From assembly GCA_016709965.1 (NCBI GenBank), contig JADJLT010000003.1:124001-188000 (forward strand): a stretch of 64,000 nt of DNA, given 5' to 3'. Shown piece after piece: positions 34,265-43,506 of this stretch. The DNA comes from Betaproteobacteria bacterium. Its GTDB lineage: Bacteria > Pseudomonadota > Gammaproteobacteria > Burkholderiales > Rhodocyclaceae. Position numbers and translations under genes: made by a program. The notes under the pieces were generated by a model. It searched no databases. It was not told where the DNA came from and saw nothing but the letters and a program-made list of their open reading frames with translations. Numbering within the stretch: position 1 is the stretch's first letter; the number at the start of each line of letters is the position of its first letter.

Positions 34265-36796
34265 ATGACCGGTTTTACGCGCCGTCCGCTTGCTGTTTTC
34301 GTCTGTTGCCTGTTTGCCGGGCTACAGACGGGCCATGCCGCCGCCGATGAGCAGCGACTCGCCCTGCCGCCAGGGACACCGGGGTCGGCTCCGATGGTGC
34401 CGTCCATCGTGGAAATTGATGACGATGTGCAGCTACGTTTGCGCACTGAGCAAAAATTCAACGTGATGGGCAAGCAAAAAGCGTCAACATTCTCGGTGGT
34501 CGGTGTCGATACACCCTCTGTCCTGAAAAAGGACGACGCTTATCCGATTTTTGTCGTTGCTGATCAAATTGAAGGTCAGGCCGAAGAATTAACCGTGGCC
34601 AAGGGCAATGTCGAGATGCGCAAGGTTGGTTCGCAGATATTGGCTGACCGTCTAACCTACCGTGTTCTTGAGGATGAGGTCGAGGCCTCCGGTTCGGTGC
34701 GGGTGCTTCAGGATGGCGCCGAAATCGATACGCCGCATCTACGTTTGAAGCTCAATGCGCAGGTTGGCTCCGCCGAGGATGTGAAGTATCACATCCTCAA
34801 GGAGACGCCGAGCCGCTTCTACAGTCCGACGCAAACGGTGGTGACGGTGGCGAGCAGCAATGCTGCGACTTCTGGTGCGCCGATGATGCTCAATGTGGCG
34901 AATAGCTACGGCCTGCCGACCAAGTCGCCGGCTCAGCGACCCGTCGAAGCGAACGGTCGGGCCGAGCGCGTTGATTTCGAGGGCGAGAACCAATTCACGT
35001 TTTTTTCGAATACGTTTTCGACCTGCAAGCCGGATCGTGAGGACTGGTACATGCAGGCGTCGGAGACGCATCTCGACTACGACCGCAATGAAGGTACAGC
35101 CAGCCATGCCTCCATGTGGTTTGGCGGTGTGCCATTTTTCTATACGCCCATGGCATCGTTCTCGCTCAATGGCCAGCGTCGATCAGGTGTCCTGCATCCG
35201 CACTTTTCGACCTCGACGCGCAGCGGTATCGACTTCACGGTGCCCTACTACTGGAACATCGCGCCGAACTATGACCTGACGCTGTTCCCCCGTTACATGA
35301 GCAAACGAGGCTTCCAGCTTGGCGCCGAGGCGCGCTACCTCGACTACAACTACCAAGGTATGACGCGGGTCGAGTATCTACCGAATGATGAAATGGCCAA
35401 TCGTCAGCGCTATGGCTACCGGATCGAGCACCAGCATATTCTTGGTCAGGGCGTTTCAGCGTCGGTTAACTGGAATGGCGTTTCGGATGACTTCTATTGG
35501 CAGGATCTGTCGTCGCGCCTGTTGCAGACTTCGCAGACGCAGTTGCCCAAGCAGGTTGCGCTGAATTATGTGCCGTCACCATGGCTGCAGACCAACCTTC
35601 AGGTCCTGCGCTATCAGACACTGCAACTGGATCCGGCCAATCCAATCGCGCGTCCCTATTTTCTCGAGCCGCAACTGAACGTCATGGCCTTTCGGCCGAA
35701 TCTGCTGAAGATGGACTTCAGCATGATCGGGCAATACTCGCGCTTTACCCATGTCGACGCCGGGAAGGTGCAGGGCAACCGCTTTGTGCTCTACCCTCAG
35801 CTTTCGCTGCCGATTGTTAATCCTGCCTTCCAGATCACGCCCAAGGTCGGTCTACACATGAGCCAGTATTCACTGGACAACCAGGCCATCGGCCAGCCGG
35901 ACAGTGTCAGCCGTGTCCTGCCGACCTTTTCGCTGGATTCTACGGTGACTTTCGAGCGAGAAGGTGACTGGTTTGGCAAAGGTTATATCCAGACACTGGA
36001 ACCGCGTCTTTACTACGTGAATATCCCGTACAAGGATCAGAGCCGGATTCCACTCTTCGATACTGGTCTGGCCGACTTCAACTTTGCCCAGATTTTTGCT
36101 GAGAACCGTTACAGCGGCCTGGACCGGATCAACGATGCCAACCAGCTGACGGCAGCGCTAACGACTCGTCTGCTGGATGGCGACACGGGGGTCGAACGTT
36201 TCAAGGCCATGATTGGCCAGCGTTACTACTTCAAGAAGCAGCAGGTATTGATTGCCGGCGAAGCAGTTCGCCAAGACGATTTTTCCAATATGGTGGCTGC
36301 GGTCAATGGTCTGGTGGCGCCCAAGACCTATATGGATCTGGCCTGGGAATACAACTACCGGGACAATGTCAGCGAACGTTTCTCCGCAGGCGTCCGCTTT
36401 CAGCCGGAGCTCGGCAAGGTGCTGTCCGCCAGCTACCGCTACACGCGTGACCCTTTGACGACGCTTTCAACGGTTGATCAGATCGATATTGCCGGCCAGT
36501 GGCCGTTGACGTCAAAGTTTTACGCGGTTGGCCGTTACAACTACTCGATGCGTGACAAACAAGCGCTTGAATCGATTGCCGGCTTGGAGTACAACGCGGG
36601 TTGCTGGGCGGTGCGACTGGTTGGTCAGCGGCTGGCAGCTATATCCGGCAAGCCTAACGACACCCTGTTTTTCCAGCTTGAACTGAATGACTTCGGCAGT
36701 ATCGGTTCCAACCCGATCGGCCTGCTGCGCCGCAGCATCCCCGGTTACGGCAAAATCAACGAACTGCCCGACAGCAGCCTGCTTACTTCCCAATGA
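34265..36796 (+). CDS. lptD: LPS-assembly outer-membrane protein LptD
   Basis: The 843-residue protein has a signal peptide (to about residue 28), a periplasmic OstA/LptA-like jellyroll (about 90-180, ADQIEGQAEELTVAKGNVEM), and a large C-terminal beta-barrel with many aromatic-ended strands. LptD with LptE inserts lipopolysaccharide into the outer leaflet. Mature-region cysteines are visible in STCKPD and AGCWAV, near the positions used for the inter-domain disulfide; the paired second cysteines of E. coli LptD are not seen. It overlaps surA by ATGA. Confidence 0.95.
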   Translation: MTGFTRRPLAVFVCCLFAGLQTGHAAADEQRLALPPGTPGSAPMVPSIVEIDDDVQLRLRTEQKFNVMGKQKASTFSVVGVDTPSVLKKDDAYPIFVVADQIEGQAEELTVAKGNVEMRKVGSQILADRLTYRVLEDEVEASGSVRVLQDGAEIDTPHLRLKLNAQVGSAEDVKYHILKETPSRFYSPTQTVVTVASSNAATSGAPMMLNVANSYGLPTKSPAQRPVEANGRAERVDFEGENQFTFFSNTFSTCKPDREDWYMQASETHLDYDRNEGTASHASMWFGGVPFFYTPMASFSLNGQRRSGVLHPHFSTSTRSGIDFTVPYYWNIAPNYDLTLFPRYMSKRGFQLGAEARYLDYNYQGMTRVEYLPNDEMANRQRYGYRIEHQHILGQGVSASVNWNGVSDDFYWQDLSSRLLQTSQTQLPKQVALNYVPSPWLQTNLQVLRYQTLQLDPANPIARPYFLEPQLNVMAFRPNLLKMDFSMIGQYSRFTHVDAGKVQGNRFVLYPQLSLPIVNPAFQITPKVGLHMSQYSLDNQAIGQPDSVSRVLPTFSLDSTVTFEREGDWFGKGYIQTLEPRLYYVNIPYKDQSRIPLFDTGLADFNFAQIFAENRYSGLDRINDANQLTAALTTRLLDGDTGVERFKAMIGQRYYFKKQQVLIAGEAVRQDDFSNMVAAVNGLVAPKTYMDLAWEYNYRDNVSERFSAGVRFQPELGKVLSASYRYTRDPLTTLSTVDQIDIAGQWPLTSKFYAVGRYNYSMRDKQALESIAGLEYNAGCWAVRLVGQRLAAISGKPNDTLFFQLELNDFGSIGSNPIGLLRRSIPGYGKINELPDSSLLTSQ

Positions 36797-38109
36797 AGAC
36801 CATGAACAAACTTATTCGTCACCTGATTGTCCTGATCTGCTGTCTCGGCGGCCTGCTGGTACACCCCGTCTCCGCTGCGCCGGAGCGGGTGATTGAGGCC
36901 GATCGCATCGTGGCCGTTGTCGGCGATGATGTCATCACATATTTCGATCTGCGCACCCGCCTGGCCGCTGCCCTCAAGCAGTTGCAGAAGCAGGGGACAC
37001 CGCTGCCGCCGCAGGATGAACTGGAGCGCCAGATGCTGGAGCGCCTGATCATGGAACGGACTCAGCTGCAATATGCCCGAGAATCTGGTCTGAAGATCGA
37101 CGATACCCAGTTGGACCAGGCTATCGGGCGAATTGCCGCCGGCAACAAGATGACCCCCCAGCAGTTCCGGACAGCACTCGAAAAGGATGGCGTGCAGTAC
37201 GCACAGTTCCGCGAGGAAATCCGTAATGAGATGGTTACTGTCCGTTTGCGTGAGCGCGAAGTCGACAGCAAACTGATCGTCTCCGATGGCGAAATCGACA
37301 ACTATCTGGCCGACCAGGCGGCCAAGGGCGGTGGCGAAGAATATCAGCTTGCCCACATTCTCCTGCGTGCACCGGAGTCGGCCAGCCCTGAACAACTGCA
37401 AAAGCTACGTTTGCGTGGTGAGCAAGCCTTGAAGCGGGCTCAGGCCGGCGAAAATTTTGCCGAATTGACGGCAACCTTCTCCGATGCGCCGGATGCCCTG
37501 AAGGGCGGCGATCTTGGCTGGCGTCCGCTGGATCGACTGCCGGCACTCTATGCCGAAGTCAGCGCCCGCCTGCAACCCGGACAGGTCAGCGAGCTGCTGC
37601 GTTCTTCGGCAGGCTTCCATATTGTCAAACTGATTAACAAACGTGGTGGCAGCATGCCGGCTTCGGTACAACAGACCCATGCGCGCCATATTCTGGTTCG
37701 CATCAACGAGGTCGTTTCTGAAGCGGAAGCCCGGCACAAACTTGAAAGCGTTCGCGAACGCATCGTCAATGGCGTCGATTTCGCCGAACAGGCCCGCCTC
37801 TATTCGCAGGATGGCTCGGCCGCCAAAGGAGGTGACCTCGGTTGGCTTTCTCCAGGGGACACGGTTCCGGAATTCGAGCGTGCGATGGATGCGCTCAAGG
37901 TCAATGAAATCAGCCCGGTGATACAGACTCCCTTCGGTATGCACCTGATCCAGGTGCGAGAGCGCCGTGAGCAGGATGTCTCGGCCGAGCGCAAGCGCGG
38001 TGCTGCCCGACAGGCCCTGCGTGAACGCAAGCTGGACGACGCTTATCAGGACTGGCTGCGCCAGTTGCGCGACCGCACCTACGTCGAAAACCGACTCGAA
38101 GAAAAGTGA
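36793..38109 (+). CDS. surA: Periplasmic chaperone/peptidyl-prolyl isomerase SurA
   Basis: The 438-residue protein has a signal peptide and an N-terminal SurA chaperone domain (about 35-165). Two parvulin domains follow (YQLAHILLRAPE... and THARHILVRINE...GGDLGWLSPGDTVPEFE). It assists folding of outer-membrane barrels including LptD, encoded just upstream in the classical lptD-surA-pdxA-rsmA order. Confidence 0.96.
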   Translation: MKTMNKLIRHLIVLICCLGGLLVHPVSAAPERVIEADRIVAVVGDDVITYFDLRTRLAAALKQLQKQGTPLPPQDELERQMLERLIMERTQLQYARESGLKIDDTQLDQAIGRIAAGNKMTPQQFRTALEKDGVQYAQFREEIRNEMVTVRLREREVDSKLIVSDGEIDNYLADQAAKGGGEEYQLAHILLRAPESASPEQLQKLRLRGEQALKRAQAGENFAELTATFSDAPDALKGGDLGWRPLDRLPALYAEVSARLQPGQVSELLRSSAGFHIVKLINKRGGSMPASVQQTHARHILVRINEVVSEAEARHKLESVRERIVNGVDFAEQARLYSQDGSAAKGGDLGWLSPGDTVPEFERAMDALKVNEISPVIQTPFGMHLIQVRERREQDVSAERKRGAARQALRERKLDDAYQDWLRQLRDRTYVENRLEEK

Positions 38110-39098
38110 TGTTGCCGGTCATTGCCGTGACCAGTGGCGAGCCCGCTGGTATCGGTCCGGAGCTCTGTCTGTGTCTGGCTGGCTATGAGGGCGACGCGCA
38201 GTCGGTCATTCTGGGTGATCGCAATCTGCTTCAGGCGCGTGCAGACCAACTTGCTCTGGCCGTGAAATTTCGCGATTTTTGCCCCGAAAATCCGGTTGAC
38301 CGCAGCAAACTGGATGTCCTGCACATTCCGCTCGCCGTGCCGTCGCAAGCCGGCACGCTCGATGCCGCCAACGGCGCTTACGTGCTGGCCTTGCTGGATC
38401 GGGCGCTGGCCGGGTGCCAGTCCGGCGAATTTGCCGCGATGGCCACGGCGCCGGTGCATAAAGGCGTGATCAACGATGCCGGCGTGCACTTTACCGGCCA
38501 CACCGAATACCTTGCCGAGAAAACCGCTACGCCGCTCGTCGTCATGATGCTGGCCGGCGATACCGAGCGCGGTCCGTTGCGCGTGGCGCTGACGACGACC
38601 CATCTACCGCTGAAGGATGTGTCAGCAGCCATCACGGCCGATGTGCTGGAAACAACGCTGCGCATTCTGCACGCCGACTTGCGCAGTAAATACGGTTTGG
38701 CTGAGCCGCGCATTCTGGTTGCCGGTCTCAACCCGCATGCCGGCGAAGGCGGTTATCTCGGTATGGAAGAAATTGAAGTCATTACCCCTGTGCTGGAAAA
38801 ACTGCGCGCCGAAGGCATGCAACTGTCCGGTCCCTATCCGGCTGACACGATGTTTACCCCACCCATTCTCGCCCAGGGTGACGCCGTGCTCGCCATGTAT
38901 CACGACCAGGGGCTGACCGCACTGAAGTACGCCACCTTCGGCAAAGGCATCAACGTCACGCTGGGCCTGCCTATCATCCGCACCTCGGTGGATCATGGTA
39001 CGGCACTGGAACTGTCCGGCACCGGCAAGGCTGATCCGGGCAGTCTGTTCCAAGCAGTCGCTGAAGCCGCACGCATGGCATCAAGGAAAAAACAATGA
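38109..39098 (+). CDS. pdxA: 4-hydroxythreonine-4-phosphate dehydrogenase
   Basis: The 329-residue enzyme of pyridoxal-phosphate synthesis starts MLPVIAVTSGEPAGIGPEL. It contains TAPVHKGVINDAG, the metal-binding GHTEYLAE, NPHAGEGG and MYHDQGLTALK. The ATG at 38109 overlaps the surA stop by one base (TGATG); the GTG at 38106 is also in frame. The variable segment VKFRDFCPENPVDRSKL near residue 55 is encoded by an inverted match to the dispersed element. Confidence 0.96.
   Translation: MLPVIAVTSGEPAGIGPELCLCLAGYEGDAQSVILGDRNLLQARADQLALAVKFRDFCPENPVDRSKLDVLHIPLAVPSQAGTLDAANGAYVLALLDRALAGCQSGEFAAMATAPVHKGVINDAGVHFTGHTEYLAEKTATPLVVMMLAGDTERGPLRVALTTTHLPLKDVSAAITADVLETTLRILHADLRSKYGLAEPRILVAGLNPHAGEGGYLGMEEIEVITPVLEKLRAEGMQLSGPYPADTMFTPPILAQGDAVLAMYHDQGLTALKYATFGKGINVTLGLPIIRTSVDHGTALELSGTGKADPGSLFQAVAEAARMASRKKQ
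38265..38305 (-). repeat. Intragenic match to the dispersed element (pdxA, antisense)
   Basis: On the minus strand CGGTCAACCGG starts at 38302 and continues attttcggggcaaaaatcgc then gaaatttc. Both halves of the consensus are recognisable, with a few substitutions. It falls in a part of PdxA that is variable between species. Confidence 0.5.
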
Positions 39099-39865
39099 AG
39101 GGTCACGTCGCCCGCAAACGTTTTGGCCAGAATTTTCTGGTTGATCCCGGCATCATCGCCGCCATCGTCTCGGCCGTGGACCCCAAGCGCAATGAAACCG
39201 TCGTCGAAATCGGTCCTGGTCTGGGGGCGATTACCGAGCCGCTGATGACGCGTGTCGATCATCTGCATGTTGTTGAAATCGACCGCGACCTGATCGCCCG
39301 GCTCAAGAAGCAGCACGCTCCGGAACGCATGACCGTCCATGAAGGCGATGCGCTGGCCTTCGATTTCGCCAGTATCGGCAAGGATCTGCGGCTGGTTGGC
39401 AACCTGCCCTACAATATTTCGACGCCGCTGCTGTTTCATCTGGCCGAATACGTCGACGTCGTGCACGACATGCACTTCATGCTGCAAAAGGAAGTTGTCG
39501 AGCGCATGGTTGCCGAGCCGGGGACAGCCGATTTCGGCCGCATGTCGGTGATGCTGCAATACCGCTTTTATCTGGAGTGGCTGATTGATGTGCCACCGGA
39601 GAGTTTCGATCCGCCGCCCAAGGTCCAGTCGGCGGTCGTTCGCCTGATTCCCAAGCCCGTTTCGGAATTGACGGCGAAAAATCAGGAAAAGCTGTCGCAA
39701 GTCGTGCTGACAGCCTTTTCACAACGCCGCAAGATGCTGCGCAATACGATGAAGGCGTTGTTGAGCGATGCCGGCTTTGCCGAACTGGGTATCGCGCCTA
39801 CCCTGCGTCCGGAAGATGTTTCAGTAGAGGATTACGTGCGTATCGCCAATTACCTATCGGCCTGA
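39095..39865 (+). CDS. rsmA: 16S rRNA dimethyladenosine transferase
   Basis: The 256-residue enzyme dimethylates two adjacent adenosines in helix 45 of 16S rRNA. It has KRFGQNFLVDP, SAM motif VEIGPGLGAITEPL, the catalytic NLPYNIS, and a complete C-terminal helical domain. ATGA overlap couples it to pdxA; it ends the lptD operon. Confidence 0.97.
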   Translation: MKGHVARKRFGQNFLVDPGIIAAIVSAVDPKRNETVVEIGPGLGAITEPLMTRVDHLHVVEIDRDLIARLKKQHAPERMTVHEGDALAFDFASIGKDLRLVGNLPYNISTPLLFHLAEYVDVVHDMHFMLQKEVVERMVAEPGTADFGRMSVMLQYRFYLEWLIDVPPESFDPPPKVQSAVVRLIPKPVSELTAKNQEKLSQVVLTAFSQRRKMLRNTMKALLSDAGFAELGIAPTLRPEDVSVEDYVRIANYLSA

Positions 39866-39907
39866 CCGAGGCAGAAAGTGGACGAACACCGATGCAACGG
39901 CACTTCC

Positions 39908-39950
39908 CGCGGTCAACCGGAAATAAAGCCCGAAATTGAAATATTTTGGG
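39908..39950 (+). repeat. Dispersed GGTCAACCGG element, intergenic copy C
   Basis: CGGTCAACCGG (39910-39920) is followed by aaataaagccc and gaaattgaaatattttgg. It starts 43 bp past the rsmA stop and directly precedes the operon's terminator hairpin. Confidence 0.8.
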
Positions 39951-39952
39951 GC

Positions 39953-39984
39953 GTAAAAAAACCTGCCGAGGCAGGTTTTTTTAC
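39953..39984 (+). terminator. Bidirectional terminator between rsmA and the DUF2892 gene
   Basis: GTAAAAAAACCTGC and GCAGGTTTTTTTAC pair around a CGAG loop. The seven-base A and T tracts on either side let it end transcripts from both converging genes. Confidence 0.92.
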
Positions 39985-39999
39985 GAGCGCCGAGCCGAG

Positions 40000-40191
40000 T
40001 TACTTCTTCATCGGGCAGGTATTCATGCCAAGCAGCGTATAGGCCGGGCACCAGCCCATCAAGCCGGTGGCCAGCGGCACGATGCCGATATAGCCCCAGA
40101 CCGGCAGCATGCCGGCTGCGGTAGCGCCGATCAGGCCGGCGCCGGCAACGATACGCAGGATTTTGTCGATTCCGCCAACATTTGCAGCCAT
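40000..40191 (-). CDS. DUF2892 small membrane protein
   Basis: The 63-residue protein has two hydrophobic helices (GLIGATAAGMLPVWGYIGI and the following VPLATGLMGWCPAYTLLGM) and the conserved GWCPAY...NTC ending. This is the DUF2892 domain that also forms the membrane part of YgaP. YgaP joins this domain to rhodanese; here it is free-standing. The Crp/Fnr regulator gene upstream on the same strand probably controls it or is cotranscribed. The two cysteines suggest sulfur or redox chemistry, which is inference. Confidence 0.87.
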   Translation of the reverse strand: MAANVGGIDKILRIVAGAGLIGATAAGMLPVWGYIGIVPLATGLMGWCPAYTLLGMNTCPMKK

Positions 40192-40263
40192 GGTGTTTTC
40201 TCCGTCAGGTTATGTGTACAACCCCAATGTAACGGTCTGGCTTGATGATGTATGTAACCTCGG

Positions 40264-40944
40264 TCACACAGCCGCAAGTTTCTGCAAACCTTCCCGATCA
40301 ACGACCGTAAGCTGTTCGCGCCCCAGCGTGACCAGCCCTTGGGCGGCAAAGCCTTTCAGCAGTCGGCTGACGATTTCACGGACGCTGCCCAGTTCGTCGG
40401 CCAGTTGCTGGTGGGTGACGTTGAGCGTGGTTTCCTGGCGGGCCAGCAGCAACTTGGCCAGTCGTTGATCGAGACGGGCAAAGGCGACTTCTTCAACAAG
40501 CTGCATCAGTTCGCCGATACGGTCGGCAAACAGGTGAAAGACGAAGTCCCGAAAAGGTGCATGTTCGACCATCAGCTTGGCAAAGACACTGACCGGCAGG
40601 GCCAGCAGGGTGAGCGGCGTTTCGGCAATGCCGCGCGCGTTATAGTCGGAATGCCCAAGCAGGCAGCTGGATGAAATAATGCAGGAGCCGCCTGGCGTGA
40701 CGCGGTAAAGCATCAGCTCGCGGCCGTTGGCGGCCAGCTTGATGACCTTGATGCTGCCTTCAAGTAAGAGCGGAAAGCCTTGGCAGGGCTGATGTTCGGC
40801 GAAAACCTGGGTGCCGGCTGGCAAGTGCATGATGGCACCGGGTGGCAGCAGCGCGGCGAGTTGGGCTGCCGGCAGGCTGGCGAGCGCCGGGTACAGATTG
40901 GCCAGTTTTTTCGGGTCGACCGCAGTGGTCATGTCAGGCGGCAT
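40264..40944 (-). CDS. Crp/Fnr-family transcriptional regulator
   Basis: The 226-residue protein has an N-terminal cyclic-nucleotide-binding-fold domain (about 20-140) and a C-terminal winged helix with HQQLADELGSVREIVSRLLK. It lacks the four-cysteine N-terminal cluster of Fnr. Two cysteines in GGSCIISSSCLLG lie within the sensory domain, a layout seen in regulators of redox or nitrogen-oxide responses. The start may be the ATG at 40932 instead (MTTAVDPKKL). It sits 72 bp upstream of the DUF2892 gene, its likely target. Confidence 0.88.
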   Translation of the reverse strand: MPPDMTTAVDPKKLANLYPALASLPAAQLAALLPPGAIMHLPAGTQVFAEHQPCQGFPLLLEGSIKVIKLAANGRELMLYRVTPGGSCIISSSCLLGHSDYNARGIAETPLTLLALPVSVFAKLMVEHAPFRDFVFHLFADRIGELMQLVEEVAFARLDQRLAKLLLARQETTLNVTHQQLADELGSVREIVSRLLKGFAAQGLVTLGREQLTVVDREGLQKLAAV

Positions 40945-40957
40945 GAAAACGACTTCA

Positions 40958-41718
<761 letters not shown>

Positions 41719-41722
<4 letters not shown>

Positions 41723-42202
41723 TTGCTGGCGCCGCCCGAAGGTTTGCTGCCCAGCGGTGCGCTCTTCGGGTAGCCGGCGAGTTCGAGCAGATTGTTGTAG
41801 GCCCCTGACTCGAAGCCGCGGAAGCGCGGTTTGCCGACTTTGACCGACGGGACGAAGACATCGCCCACCAGTTGCTTCAGCTCTTCGATTTCTTCCGGTT
41901 TTTGCAGCATTTTTCATGCAAAAGGTACGCCGCGGCCATTCAATAGTTCGCGCGCCTGCTTGCACTCGGTGATGCAGTCGGTGGTGGAACAGCACGACCG
42001 GAAACGCTTCGGCCGCCTTTTTGGTGGCGAACGACAGGCCGTCGCCGGCATCGGGATTGCCGCCCACCTTGACGACGCTCCTGGCTTTGCCTGGTGGTGG
42101 TGTATCGGTAACGACCGTTGGCCGTTGGTCTGTCCACCGATAGGTTTCCGCAGATGCGCCGACGCTGGTTAGCGCCAGGCAGATCACGAACAGATAACGC
42201 AT
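41719..42202 (-). pseudogene. Broken copy of the DUF4124/glutaredoxin-like gene
   Basis: Aligned with the intact gene at 49803-50291, this copy starts and ends at equivalent places but has several indels. One is after ETYRWTD, where the TNGQT segment is altered. Others fall around the CITEC motif (ggtggaac instead of ggcgctggtgaac) and near EKMLQK. The reading frame is lost, so a naive translation runs from the signal peptide through out-of-frame sequence into xth. It is non-functional as a DUF4124 protein. Confidence 0.9.
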
Positions 42203-42223
42203 GATTTTCTCCCTGATCCCCTA

Positions 42224-42766
42224 TTAGGCAGCAATCATATGGAAGGCGGCGCGCTCGGGTTCAGAGCAGAGAATTTGTCCTGCCCAGGCCTTGGGATCGT
42301 GCACGTCACGATCGTCCGGTGCAATGTTGTAGTCGCCGCACAGCGCGAGTTTCGGGTACTTCTGGATTTCCTCGCCGAGCCAGATGGCCAGACCATCGAG
42401 CCAGCGCAATTTGTAGTCGTATTTCTCGCTGCCCACAGCCTGGCCATTTGGCATGTAGGCGCCGATGATGCGGGTGTCGCCCACGGTGCCGCTGATCAAG
42501 CGTTTTTGTTCATCGGGAAAATGCGGGTTGCCGCAGATAACGTCGTGGATTGGCTCACGGGCGAGCAGGGCGACGCCGTTGTACGTCTTCTGGCCGGAAA
42601 AGGCGACCTGATAGCCGGCCGCTTCGATTTCAGCACGAGGAAAGTTGTGGTCTTCGAGCTTCAATTCTTGAAGGCACAAGGCATCCGGCTGGGCGCTTGC
42701 CAGCCAGTCAAGCAGGTGCGGCAGGCGAACCTTCAGTGAATTGACGTTCCAGCTGGCAATCTTCAT
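42224..42766 (-). pseudogene. Truncated xth copy fused to the last codons of prlC
   Basis: The 180-codon frame begins ATGAAGATTGCCAGC and follows ExoIII up to ERAAF, then switches at 42239/42240 into the last codons of prlC (MIAA, stop). It lacks the C-terminal third with RIDHV and the catalytic SDH, so it cannot be an active nuclease. The ATG and the bases just inside it were supplied by the inserted element (the intact copy starts GTG). It may be transcribed from a promoter inside the element. Confidence 0.9.
42240..42750. repeat. Tandem duplication, copy 2, left part
   Basis: This is the xth portion of copy 2, nearly identical to 41196-41706. The one clear difference is cttcagt here against cttcagc in copy 1, close to the att core. 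The integrative element begins at its right end. Confidence 0.9.
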
Positions 42767-42767
42767 T
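42751..42767. other. attL core
   Basis: AGCTGGCAATCTTCATT lies at the junction between duplicated xth and element DNA. Compared with the uninterrupted site, C replaces T after GCAAT and ATT replaces ACT, which changes the xth start codon from GTG to ATG. Confidence 0.75.
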
Positions 42768-42818
42768 GTTCTTGCAAAGCTCTGTGGTTGCGTTGTTTTG
42801 TCATGCTGACATTGAACT

Positions 42819-42838
42819 GGTGGGTCATTGGTGGGCCA
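42819..42838. repeat. Left integrase arm-type repeats
   Basis: GGTGGGTCA (42819-42827) and GGTGGGCCA (42830-42838) are directly repeated 11 bp apart. The same 14-mer, ACTGGTGGGTCATT, occurs next to the integrase at the right end (49659-49672). Confidence 0.7.
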
Positions 42839-43163
42839 AAATCGTGGTGCCGAATAGTCGGCGACACGAAATGATTGCACAGAAATGCAGAGCGTTGCGC
42901 CGTTCGTTGCAAGCATGGAATTCTGTACTTGCTGAGTTCGGTCGCGGTATGCCCTGCCGGTTGTAGAGGTATGACGTGATAAAACACAGGGGCAACAGGG
43001 TCATGTCGACAGAGTGACGGCCTTGGCGCAAGCGGTGGCAGTTGCATGCCATCTCGCCCCTCCCGCTTGATCGTTCTGGTAATGCCCCGAAATTAAATGT
43101 CTCGGGCAGCGAAAGACATCACCGCCCTACGCCTGTCAGCGTAGGGCGCGATGGAGTTCGCCC
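42839..43163. promoter_or_regulatory. Leader region of the element with two hairpins
   Basis: This 325-bp stretch between the left arm site and the AlpA gene has no supported ORF. It contains GCCCCGA/TCGGGC (43084-43107) and a perfect 10-bp stem CGCCCTACGC/GCGTAGGGCG with a six-base loop (43123-43148), ending 16 bp before the AlpA start. The second hairpin may control the regulator or terminate leftover host transcription. Confidence 0.5.
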
Positions 43164-43394
43164 ATGAGCAAGCAAAAATCGGCCACGACGGCCAAGCATT
43201 TCGATGACCTTCCCGGTTCAGCGCGTGTCGGTAGCGACGTTGCACGAGTCATCTTTGACGTAAAAGCACTGAGCACCCTCTGGCGCTGGGAAAAAGAGGG
43301 GCGTTTGCCTCCTTCTAAGAAGGTTGCTGGGTCACGGTTCAAGTCATGGAGTGCCGGGGAGTTGCGCGCTGTCCTGAATGGGGGCGTGAAATGA
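43164..43394 (+). CDS. AlpA/excisionase-like regulator
   Basis: The 76-residue protein has a MerR/AlpA-like helix-turn-helix: VKALSTLWRWEKEGRLPPSK followed by the GSRFKSWSAGELRAVL wing. Such proteins act as directionality factors or activators of integrase and replication genes in satellites and cryptic prophages. It is the first gene of the rightward replication block and overlaps the next small ORF (ATGA). Confidence 0.75.
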   Translation: MSKQKSATTAKHFDDLPGSARVGSDVARVIFDVKALSTLWRWEKEGRLPPSKKVAGSRFKSWSAGELRAVLNGGVK

Positions 43395-43504
43395 CCGCCC
43401 GACAAGACGAAGCCCGCGTACAAGGCGGGCTCCATGGTGCAGCTTGGAAAGACGACAACCCGAATGCTGCCATGCTTTGGGCGCCGATCTTCGGTGGGGT
43501 GTGA
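43391..43504 (+). CDS. Small 37-residue ORF between regulator and initiator
   Basis: It starts at an ATG overlapping the AlpA-like stop (ATGA), encodes MTARQDEARVQGG and continues to APIFGGV, and ends two bases before the ATG of the next gene. Its placement at translational-coupling distances on both sides argues that it is translated. No family is recognised. Confidence 0.45.
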   Translation: MTARQDEARVQGGLHGAAWKDDNPNAAMLWAPIFGGV

Positions 43505-43506
43505 CC

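Noticed and set aside
40192..40263. A possible Fnr box (TTGATGATGTATGT) upstream of the DUF2892 gene
   Set aside because: Only the first half-site TTGAT is good; the second half does not match ATCAA. Not enough to call a site.
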